Source: Candidatus Kerfeldbacteria bacterium (GTDB lineage Bacteria; Patescibacteriota; Patescibacteriia; SBBC01). Taken from it: DNA of 5,044 nt. The notes beneath the pieces were generated by a model. It made no database searches. It saw nothing but the letters and a program-made list of their open reading frames with translations, and was not told the origin of the DNA. Positions 1 through 5,044 of this stretch are shown one piece after another (positions within the stretch are counted from its first letter, which is position 1; every line of letters starts with the position of its first letter). The stretch covers positions 1-5,044 of the forward strand of contig CAINXF010000134.1 in the NCBI GenBank assembly GCA_903854795.1, given 5' to 3'. The position numbers and the translations under genes are program-made.

Positions 1-2
1 AG

Positions 3-1607
3 TTGAAGCAACGGGAGCAGCTCACCGAGGAGCACGCGTCCCGTATTGGATTGAGTTACATTAACTTGACCAGTTTTCCGATTGGGCCAGAAACACTCTC
101 GTTGATCGCGCAGGATATGGCGGAGAAGCTCAAGACCGTATGTTTTTTGAGGAGTGGCCACGAGCTCCGCATTGCGACCGTGGATGCCGATAAACCGGGC
201 GTGCGTGAACTCGTCGACGAGATCGCAGCCGAGCAAAACGCACATATCGGACTATACCTCATTTCTGAGCATAGTCTTCTGTCTGCCCTCAAGCTCTACG
301 CCCGCATCCCGAAGATCAAGAAGATCGTCGGCGGTATTGAGATCCGCAAGGAGGATATCGACCGTTACCGTGCGCAATTAAAAGACTTCCGCGAGCTCGA
401 AGCGAACATCCGCAAGGTTCCATTGACGGAGGTGTTCACATCACTCCTCGCCGGCGCGATCGAGACACGCGCGTCCGACATCCACATCGAGGCCGAGGAG
501 AACGATGTAAAAGTTCGGTACCGTATCGACGGCGTGTTGACGACCGTCGCGACGTTGCCGAAGGAAACGTGGTCGCGCATCATCAACCGTATCAAATTGG
601 TGGCCGGGCTCAAGATCAACATCGATCGCGTACCGCAGGACGGTCGCATCACGCTCGTCCTCGACAACGAGCATATCGATGTTCGTGTTTCGACGCTACC
701 CACCGCGTTCGGTGAGAGCGTCGTCATGCGGTTGCTTATGGGGTCAAGCACGGCGATCACGTTCGAACAGTTGGGACTCCGCGGCCGCGCTTTCAAACTT
801 CTCGAGGAGAACATCAATCGACCGAACGGTATGTTGCTGACGTCTGGGCCGACCGGCTCGGGAAAGACGACGACGTTGTACGCGATCGTCATGAAACTGA
901 ACCAGCCGGACACGAAGATCATCACGCTCGAAGATCCGGTCGAGTATAGCTTACCCGGCATCAACCAGAGTCAGATCGATTGGTCGAAGGGGTATACGTT
1001 CGCGAAGGGATTACGTTCCATGCTCCGACAGGATCCGGACATCGTCATGGTCGGAGAAATCCGCGACCTCGAAACGGCCGAGACGTCGATCCAGGCGGCG
1101 CTCACCGGACACCTCGTGTTGTCGACGATCCACACGAACGACGCGATTGGTGTCATCCCGCGTTTGATGTCGATGGGTACGAAGCCGTACCTCCTTGCCC
1201 CAGCACTTAACCTCATGATGGCGCAGCGGCTTATTCGGAAGATTTGTTCGCACTGCGCGATTGATGACGTGCCTGACATCGGACGGATGGAACGCATTAA
1301 GAAGACGTTGTCGGAGATCCCGGCGAACAGTGGCGAGCATTACGATACGACAAAGCCACTGACCTTCAAGAAGGGAAAAGGATGTGAGTTCTGCAAGGGC
1401 CTGGGGTATAAGGGTCGTATCGGCATCTTCGAAGTCATCGCGATGAGCGGCGCGATCGAGAAGCTTATCCTCAGTGGCTCGGCCGCTGAGGTCGATCTGC
1501 AACAACTCGCGAAGGACCAAGGCATGCTCACCATGGCGCAGGACGGCATCCTCAAGGCCCTGGACGGTCTTACCACGGTCGAAGAGGTCTATTCGGTAGC
1601 GGAATAG
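3..1607 (+). CDS. pilB: PilB/GspE-type type IV pilus assembly (secretion) ATPase, 5' end probably cut
   Basis: Cytoplasmic hexameric ATPase of the GspE/PilB family, which powers pilin polymerisation in type IV pili or pseudopilus extension in type II secretion. Residues 1 to about 105 look like the N-terminal MshEN/T2SSE_N domain. The ATPase core follows: ASDIHIE at 157-163 with RYRIDG at 172-177, Walker A GPTGSGKT at 282-289 (K288), the Asp box TLEDPVEY at 308-315, Walker B DPDIVMVGEIRD at 344-355, and the His box GHLVLSTIHTND at 369-380. A CxxC pair at C415/C418 and another at C461/C464 form the C-terminal tetracysteine zinc site typical of PilB/GspE extension ATPases and usually absent from the PilT retraction ATPase. 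The first visible in-frame codon is TTG at position 3. Family members usually have some residues before this point, so the true start is probably upstream of the window. No other pilus gene is visible. GspE and PilB cannot be told apart from sequence alone, but the family is certain. Confidence 0.93.
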   Translation: MKQREQLTEEHASRIGLSYINLTSFPIGPETLSLIAQDMAEKLKTVCFLRSGHELRIATVDADKPGVRELVDEIAAEQNAHIGLYLISEHSLLSALKLYARIPKIKKIVGGIEIRKEDIDRYRAQLKDFRELEANIRKVPLTEVFTSLLAGAIETRASDIHIEAEENDVKVRYRIDGVLTTVATLPKETWSRIINRIKLVAGLKINIDRVPQDGRITLVLDNEHIDVRVSTLPTAFGESVVMRLLMGSSTAITFEQLGLRGRAFKLLEENINRPNGMLLTSGPTGSGKTTTLYAIVMKLNQPDTKIITLEDPVEYSLPGINQSQIDWSKGYTFAKGLRSMLRQDPDIVMVGEIRDLETAETSIQAALTGHLVLSTIHTNDAIGVIPRLMSMGTKPYLLAPALNLMMAQRLIRKICSHCAIDDVPDIGRMERIKKTLSEIPANSGEHYDTTKPLTFKKGKGCEFCKGLGYKGRIGIFEVIAMSGAIEKLILSGSAAEVDLQQLAKDQGMLTMAQDGILKALDGLTTVEEVYSVAE

Positions 1608-1610
1608 CAA

Positions 1611-1690
1611 ACCACCCCTCCGCTTCGCGGTATCCCCTCCTCAATTGAGGAGGGGAGGTGTACCGAGCGCAGCGAGGGACATGGGGTGGT
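1611..1690. repeat. 80-base near-palindromic intergenic element
   Basis: This element begins three bases after the ATPase stop codon. Its outer arms are ACCACCCC (1611-1618) and GGGGTGGT (1683-1690), a perfect 8-base inverted repeat. Its centre is a perfect 24-base palindrome at 1633-1656 with half-arm TCCCCTCCTCAA. Between them, GGTA (1629-1632) pairs with TACC (1661-1664) and CGCT (1621-1624) with AGCG (1671-1674), so the whole element can fold into one long imperfect hairpin. No T run follows the stem, so it is not a standard intrinsic terminator, although it could still slow or end transcription from the ATPase gene. The terminal inverted repeats and nested palindrome resemble REP- or MITE-like dispersed elements. 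Only one copy lies in this window, so dispersal is not shown. The flanking AA on both sides is too short to count as a target duplication. Confidence 0.7.
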
Positions 1691-1702
1691 AAGGTAGGGG
1701 GA

Positions 1703-1731
1703 TTGTTGAGGAAACTGTGCAGTGGTATAAT
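1703..1731 (+). promoter_or_regulatory. Candidate sigma-70 promoter with extended -10, for the DUF156 regulator gene
   Basis: A perfect TATAAT lies at 1726-1731, preceded by TGG (1723-1725), which gives the extended -10 form TGnTATAAT. A weak -35, TTGTTG (1703-1708), sits 17 bases upstream of the -10. Transcription would start near 1738, leaving a leader of about 90 bases before the ATG at 1826. This is the best promoter-like match between the two plus-strand genes, and it lies after the 80-base palindrome. The sequence match is direct. Activity is inferred. Confidence 0.6.
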
Positions 1732-1748
1732 CCCCCTAGAGGGGATTA
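1728..1748. promoter_or_regulatory. Inverted repeat over the -10/start region, candidate operator
   Basis: The arms TAATCCCC (1728-1735) and GGGGATTA (1741-1748) are perfect reverse complements with a five-base centre, CTAGA. The repeat overlaps the last four bases of the TATAAT box and the predicted start site, which is where a repressor would block RNA polymerase. Operators of the CsoR/RcnR/FrmR family are typically C/G tracts flanked by A/T in inverted orientation, and this site has that shape directly upstream of a gene of that family. Autoregulation is therefore plausible but unproven. The same bases could instead belong to a dispersed palindromic repeat, since AATCCCC/GGGGATT recurs in this gap. 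Confidence 0.4.
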
Positions 1749-1782
1749 GGGTTGTGCGCAACCCTCTCCCCAATCCCCCCTC
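1741..1782 (+). other. Nested hairpin in the leader of the regulator gene
   Basis: AGGGTTG (1748-1754) and CAACCCT (1759-1765) form a perfect 7-base-pair stem with a TGCG loop. Outside it, GGGGATT (1741-1747) can pair with AATCCCC (1772-1778), stacking a second stem on the first with a few unpaired bases on the right. The structure would sit in the 5' leader if transcription starts near 1738. No T run follows, so it is not a clear terminator, and no riboswitch class is recognised. The GGGGATT arm is also the right half of the candidate operator, so its DNA and RNA roles cannot be separated here. Confidence 0.5.
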
Positions 1783-1809
1783 AGAAACTTGTGGACAGCT
1801 TTGAACATT

Positions 1810-1815
1810 AGGAAA
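1810..1815 (+). promoter_or_regulatory. Weak ribosome binding site for the regulator gene
   Basis: AGGAAA lies upstream of the ATG at 1826, with 12 bases between AGGA and the start codon. That is longer than the usual 5 to 9 bases, so the site is marginal. The ATG itself is well supported because the encoded protein begins at the normal point for its family. Confidence 0.35.
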
Positions 1816-1825
1816 TCCCCTCCAT

Positions 1826-2080
1826 ATGGATACACGAAAGAGCATTGATCATAGGCTCGCTATCATCGAAGGTCACCTCCGGGCGGTCCGAAAGATGGTC
1901 GCCGACGGGAAGTCGGGGATCGAGGTGATACGTCAGTCCCGAGCGGTGCAGAGCGCCCTCAAAAAGTTCGACGCTGAGGTTTTGAACCAGTACATGAATA
2001 CCGAGGTTGCGGCCGATGTCGCGGACGGAAAAACCTCAAAGGCGGCGAAGGAACTCAGCGAGCTGTTCGAGCTTCTGTAG
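1826..2080 (+). CDS. DUF156 (CsoR/RcnR/FrmR-type) transcriptional regulator lacking the usual metal ligands
   Basis: An 84-residue all-helical protein of the DUF156 family, whose members are tetrameric repressors that sense Cu(I), Ni/Co, formaldehyde or sulfur species. The family pattern is visible as HRLAIIEGHLRAVRKMV (9-25), then IEVIRQSRAVQSALKK (32-47), then a helix ending EVLNQYMNTEV (51-61). Aligned by hand to the usual family sequence, the three CsoR ligand positions Cys/His/Cys become Gly31, Tyr56 and Glu60. The protein has no cysteine at all and only two histidines (H9, H17), both in the first helix. It therefore probably does not sense Cu(I) or thiol-reactive signals in the standard way. 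Its length is normal, so it is not truncated. It has its own candidate promoter upstream. No metal transporter, chaperone or detoxification gene sits beside it. Its 3' end overlaps the opposing membrane gene by 26 bases. Family assignment is firm; the effector is unknown. Confidence 0.87.
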   Translation: MDTRKSIDHRLAIIEGHLRAVRKMVADGKSGIEVIRQSRAVQSALKKFDAEVLNQYMNTEVAADVADGKTSKAAKELSELFELL

Positions 2081-2648
2081 TCCTCCGTCGTCGCAGGATC
2101 ATGACGACGAAAACAGCGTTGCTCGCGACGATTGTCGCAGGGTAGAGCCAGGTGGCGAGCGAAACGTGCTCGAGCGCGACGAGCGCAAAGATTGTACCGA
2201 TGCCGCCATACGTGAATGGGGTGAGCCCGTCCTCGTCGGGTCGTCGGTAGCCCTTGCGGAAGGTCGGTAGGAATCCGAGCGTGTCCGTGAGCGAGAGTAG
2301 CACCGCGGCCGCGGTTGGTTGATTTGTCACGCGCCACAGGACGAACGAACATCCCGCGCCGATAAGACACGCCCAGTCGAACACATTGAACGTCCGATCA
2401 CTTTTTTTGAGCGCCAGGAAGAAGATGACGGCGCAACTCAACGCGCCGATCCCTGTCGACCATGCGCCGGCGCCGGCTCCCGCGCTGACCTGGATCCCAA
2501 AACCAGTGGCCAACGTCGCACCCCACACAAACCAACTGAACGCGTGAGGCTTCACAGTGTTGTTGAAAACACCACGAAGATACAACACTGGTCCGATTAT
2601 AACGAAGACGCTCGCGACAAGTCCGAAGATGTCCTTGAGGTTGTGCAT
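2055..2648 (-). CDS. Seven-helix membrane protein of unknown function, PQ-loop/SWEET-like layout (second copy)
   Basis: A 197-residue protein with about seven hydrophobic helices, at roughly 6-24, 36-55, 64-82, 91-107, 111-128, 144-162 and 164-186, followed by a basic tail containing RRRR. It aligns almost without gaps to the neighbouring 195-residue protein, at roughly 40% identity by hand count. Shared motifs are KPHxFSWFxW (33-42), FxVxDW before helix 4, and SxxDxxGFLPTFRKGYRRP (119-137). The two helix-loop units (about 1-85 and 110-190) separated by one helix resemble SWEET/PQ-loop transporters, with Pro128 where a PQ motif would lie in the second unit. In the first unit the proline is at 20 rather than 22. 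The ATG is supported because the paralogue starts at the same aligned residue. No Shine-Dalgarno sequence precedes it. It is the last gene of the valS operon, 46 bases after its paralogue. The gene is real; its substrate is unknown, and transport is an inference from topology. Confidence 0.85.
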   Translation of the reverse strand: MHNLKDIFGLVASVFVIIGPVLYLRGVFNNTVKPHAFSWFVWGATLATGFGIQVSAGAGAGAWSTGIGALSCAVIFFLALKKSDRTFNVFDWACLIGAGCSFVLWRVTNQPTAAAVLLSLTDTLGFLPTFRKGYRRPDEDGLTPFTYGGIGTIFALVALEHVSLATWLYPATIVASNAVFVVMILRRRRTTEARTAR

Positions 2649-2694
2649 GTCTATAGTTCTAGATTTGGTTCAATTACGGTTTGGCGGTCCGTGG

Positions 2695-3282
2695 TCATGC
2701 GGGTAGTGGGATGCGTCGGCGTCGTACCAGCAGCGTCGCCGCGAAGGTGCCGTTGGTCAAAATCAGCGTGAAGGGATATAACCAGGTCGTGAGCGAGTAT
2801 TGGGATACCGCGAGCACGGCACAGATGGATGCGATGGTGCCGAATGCGTACGGACCCAGATGTTCCTCGAACGGCTTTCTGTATCCTTTGCGGTAGGTGG
2901 GAATGAAGCCGACCGCGTCGCCGATCGAAACGAGGATAGCCGCAAGGACGGGTCTGTTCGTCGTGATCCAGAGCACGATAGCGAGAATCGCAAACAGCAG
3001 TGTGATCCAATCAAGCACATCGAATTTTCGTGTGCCTTTTTTGAATGCCAGCACAAACACCGTGAGATATGCGATTGTCTCGAACCCGACCATCCAAGAT
3101 CCTGGGCCCGCTCCTTTGACCGTCTGCGCGAGGAACGCGACGCAAGTGAACGTGCTCCAGATGAACCACGAGAACACGTGTGGCTTTGTGTGCCCGGTGA
3201 TGACGCTCCGGATGTACGGAATGTAACCGAATAGCAGGAGGACCGCTGAGAGCGCACCGAGGATCGATTTAATGTCAGGCAT
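2695..3282 (-). CDS. Seven-helix membrane protein of unknown function, PQ-loop/SWEET-like layout (first copy)
   Basis: A 195-residue integral membrane protein and the paralogue of the next gene in the operon. Its helices fall at about 6-24, 36-55, 64-82, 91-108, 111-128, 144-162 and 164-186, ending in RRRR and a short tail. The first unit carries GYIPYIRSV (19-27) followed by KPHVFSWFIW (33-42). The second carries SIGDAVGFIPTYRKGYRKP (119-137). Both units have GxxP at the end of a helix followed by basic residues, as in PQ-loop proteins, and the 3+1+3 arrangement is that of SWEET/KDEL-receptor-like folds. The match is to pattern and topology, not to a named family. The ATG lies 14 bases after the valS stop, with no Shine-Dalgarno sequence, so translation may be coupled to valS. 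Two adjacent copies suggest either a heterodimer or duplication with divergence. I do not recognise a specific function. Confidence 0.86.
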   Translation of the reverse strand: MPDIKSILGALSAVLLLFGYIPYIRSVITGHTKPHVFSWFIWSTFTCVAFLAQTVKGAGPGSWMVGFETIAYLTVFVLAFKKGTRKFDVLDWITLLFAILAIVLWITTNRPVLAAILVSIGDAVGFIPTYRKGYRKPFEEHLGPYAFGTIASICAVLAVSQYSLTTWLYPFTLILTNGTFAATLLVRRRRIPLPA

Positions 3283-3296
3283 TGGATGTGACAGCG

Positions 3297-5044
3297 TTAG
3301 AGTTCTGCGATACGTTGCTTGGCAAGCGTGAGTTCGGTTTTCGCCTGCGCACGTACTTGTGCCGGCGCTTTTTCGTTGTCGGCGAGTCTCTGTTTGTTCG
3401 AGACGTAGGTGGTTAGTTGTGCGCGCTCACGTTCACGCCAGGTGGTGAACTTGGTCGCGACCTCGTGTGCAACCGTGATGGTGGTGCCAGCAATGACCAC
3501 ATCTTGGCCCGTGGTCTTGCCGAACGTCACGTTGGTGAGTTGTGTGATCAGTTCAGATCCTTTTACCGTGGTCGCCATCTCGAGCGGTTTGTTGTCGTTA
3601 CCGCGGAGCTTCAAGTTGCGGAGCCCGGTGATGAGAAGCTGGAATTGTTTGAAGTCGCCGATCATTCGCACATCTGAGGCATTCGGTTTTTTGATTGTTG
3701 GCCATAGTTCGATCATGAGCAGCTTCTTTTCCCCCATCGCAGTCCAGATCGCCTCAGTGATGAACGGCGCGAACGGGTGGAGTAGGATGAGATATTGTCT
3801 CAGCACATGATGGAGAAGCGCGGTATTCTTCTCGACTTTTTGGATCTCGACGTACCAGTCGGCGAAATCGTTCCAGAGGAATTGCTGGAGCGTCTCCACG
3901 GCGAGCGAGAATTGGAATTGGTCGAGATGGTGTGAAACCGTTCTGGTGACCTCGTTGAGACGTCCGAGGATCCAGTGGTCGGCTAGTGAGGATGCCTTTG
4001 CCGCTTTTTGTGTTGGTGCCGGTTGTGACAATACATAGCGGCTCACATTCCAGAGTTTGTTGCAGAAGTTGCGCTGGCCGGCGATCTTCGCCTCGGTCAA
4101 TCGGAAGTCCAGGCCGGACGTCGTGCCGACGATGAGCGACAACCGGAGGGCGTCCGTGCCGTACTTGTCGATCATGATGAGCGGGTCGACGCCGGTCCCC
4201 TTCGACTTCGACATCTTCTTGCCTTCGGCGTTCAGGACGAGACCATGGAGGTAGACGGTCTTGAATGGCACCTCTTTGAGGAGATATGTTGAAAGCATCA
4301 TCATGCGCGCCACCCAGAAGAACAGGATGTCCCAGCCGGTGCCAAGTACCGACGTCGGATGGAATCTCGCGAGGTCGCGCGTCTTCTTTGGCCAACCGAG
4401 TGTCGAGAAGGTCCAGAGGCCGGACGAAAACCACGTGTCGAGCGTGCCGTCGTCCTGGCGGAACGCCTTGTTGCCGCATTTTTTGCATTTGGCCCTCGGC
4501 TCGAGGATCGAGGCGGTCGGTTCGTCGCAGGCGATGCAGTACCAGATCGGGATGCGGTGCCCCCACCAGAGCTGACGCGAGATGTTCCAGTCGCGGATGT
4601 TGGTGAGCCAATTTACCAAGACCTTGGTGAATCGCGCGGGAACGACCTTAGTTTTGCCCTGTTTGATCGCTGCGAGCGCGTTCGCCGCCATCGGCTTCGT
4701 CTTCATGAACCATTGCTTCGATAGGAGCGGTTCGATCACCGTGTTCGAGCGTGAGCAGTACGCGACACTGTGTGTGATCTGTTCTTCATGGTCGAGGACG
4801 TTCGCCTCTTGAAGGAGCTGCAGTACGAGACCGCGGGCCTCGGTAACCGAGAGTCCCTGGAAATCATTGCCTGCTTCCGCGGTCATCTTGCCGAACTTGT
4901 CGATGACCGAGATGTGCGGCAGGTGGTGTCGTTCGCCGATCTCGAAATCGGTGACGTCGTGCGCGGGTGTGACCTTCACCGCGCCGGTGCCGAAGGACGA
5001 ATCGACGGCCCGGTCTGCGACGATCGGGACGATGCGATGCGTGA
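3297..5044 (-). CDS. valS: Valyl-tRNA synthetase, C-terminal part (5' end beyond the window)
   Basis: Class I aminoacyl-tRNA synthetase that attaches valine to tRNA-Val in the cytoplasm and edits mischarged threonine. The visible 581 codons begin inside the editing domain: VDSSFGTGAVKVTPAHDVTDFE is read directly up to position 5042. No start codon is visible; the GTG at 4977-4979 is an internal valine (VKVTPAHD). Next come EPLLSKQWF and the core NIRDWNISRQLWWGHRIPIWYC. A zinc knuckle follows with CxxC codons at 4527-4538 and CKKC at 4476-4487, then DDGTLDTWFSSGLW. KMSKS is encoded at 4203-4217. An all-helical anticodon-binding domain and a C-terminal coiled-coil arm (ending near NEKAPAQVRAQAKTEL) complete the protein. 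The N-terminal HIGH half is off the window. The gene leads the membrane-protein pair on the same strand. Nothing visible is broken or missing. Confidence 0.97.
   Translation of the reverse strand, partial: THRIVPIVADRAVDSSFGTGAVKVTPAHDVTDFEIGERHHLPHISVIDKFGKMTAEAGNDFQGLSVTEARGLVLQLLQEANVLDHEEQITHSVAYCSRSNTVIEPLLSKQWFMKTKPMAANALAAIKQGKTKVVPARFTKVLVNWLTNIRDWNISRQLWWGHRIPIWYCIACDEPTASILEPRAKCKKCGNKAFRQDDGTLDTWFSSGLWTFSTLGWPKKTRDLARFHPTSVLGTGWDILFFWVARMMMLSTYLLKEVPFKTVYLHGLVLNAEGKKMSKSKGTGVDPLIMIDKYGTDALRLSLIVGTTSGLDFRLTEAKIAGQRNFCNKLWNVSRYVLSQPAPTQKAAKASSLADHWILGRLNEVTRTVSHHLDQFQFSLAVETLQQFLWNDFADWYVEIQKVEKNTALLHHVLRQYLILLHPFAPFITEAIWTAMGEKKLLMIELWPTIKKPNASDVRMIGDFKQFQLLITGLRNLKLRGNDNKPLEMATTVKGSELITQLTNVTFGKTTGQDVVIAGTTITVAHEVATKFTTWRERERAQLTTYVSNKQRLADNEKAPAQVRAQAKTELTLAKQRIAEL

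Noticed and set aside
1011..1610. Long open frame on the minus strand inside the pilus ATPase gene
   Set aside because: It lies wholly antisense to a gene with clear ATPase motifs, and its translation is rich in Arg/His with no family pattern. It is a shadow frame.
1633..1656. Intrinsic terminator for the pilus ATPase gene
   Set aside because: The stem is strong, but it is followed by GGTG rather than a T run. It is recorded as part of a palindromic element instead.
1789..1797. DnaA-box-like TTGTGGACA
   Set aside because: It is a single imperfect match with no cluster, no AT-rich unwinding region and no dnaA/dnaN nearby. Chance is the simplest explanation.
1608..1825. CRISPR array in the repeat-rich gap
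   Set aside because: The repeats are inverted heptamers and palindromes of irregular spacing, not direct repeats of 23-40 bases with uniform spacers, and no cas gene is present.
1570..1845. Minus-strand open frame covering the intergenic gap
   Set aside because: It is made from the palindromic C/G tracts (prolines and glycines), has no recognisable motif, and overlaps the ATPase and regulator gene ends.
2401..2409. Run of seven T in the 197-residue membrane gene as a possible programmed frameshift site
   Set aside because: It encodes the Lys-Lys pair that is also present in the paralogue, and the frame continues normally. No overlapping alternative frame of interest follows.
3754..4611. 285-codon open frame on the minus strand in another frame of valS
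   Set aside because: The valS frame carries KMSKS, the zinc knuckle and the QLWWGHRIP core at the same place. The alternative translation is Arg/Pro/His-rich low-complexity sequence.
4977..4979. GTG as the start of valyl-tRNA synthetase
   Set aside because: The frame continues upstream to the window edge with family-typical sequence (PIVADRAVDSSFGTGA), so this GTG is an internal valine.

Overview
The window reads like an ordinary piece of a bacterial chromosome with slightly GC-rich coding sequence. Two things suggest a member of the Candidate Phyla Radiation (Patescibacteria): the compact style of the type IV pilus ATPase, and the intergenic DNA built of nested CCCC/GGGG palindromes. This is an inference from style, and no marker gene in the window proves it. 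Two genes on the minus strand end at TGA, which fits the standard code and argues against the lineages that read TGA as glycine.

Layout. (1) Positions 3-1607, plus strand: most of a PilB/GspE-type secretion or pilus assembly ATPase, with its N-terminal end probably cut by the window edge. (2) Positions 1608-1825: a 218-base gap with no gene. It holds an 80-base near-palindrome, then a good extended -10 promoter whose -10 and start region lie inside an inverted repeat, then a further hairpin. (3) Positions 1826-2080, plus strand: a small DUF156 (CsoR/RcnR/FrmR-type) DNA-binding regulator that has lost all the usual metal or thiol ligands. (4) Positions 2055-3282, minus strand: two tandem, clearly homologous seven-helix membrane proteins of unknown function whose 3+1+3 helix arrangement resembles SWEET/PQ-loop transporters. 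(5) Positions 3297-5044, minus strand: the C-terminal two thirds or so of valyl-tRNA synthetase, running off the right edge.

On the minus strand the order of transcription is valS, then the 195-residue membrane protein (14 bases later), then the 197-residue paralogue (46 bases later), so the three are probably one operon whose promoter lies outside the window. The last membrane gene runs into the regulator gene tail to tail, with a 26-base overlap. The pilus ATPase and the regulator point the same way but are separated by the palindromic region, so the regulator probably has its own promoter. No functional link among the four gene types is evident. The points most worth following are the ligand-less DUF156 regulator with a possible operator on its own promoter, and the paired PQ-loop-like membrane proteins.
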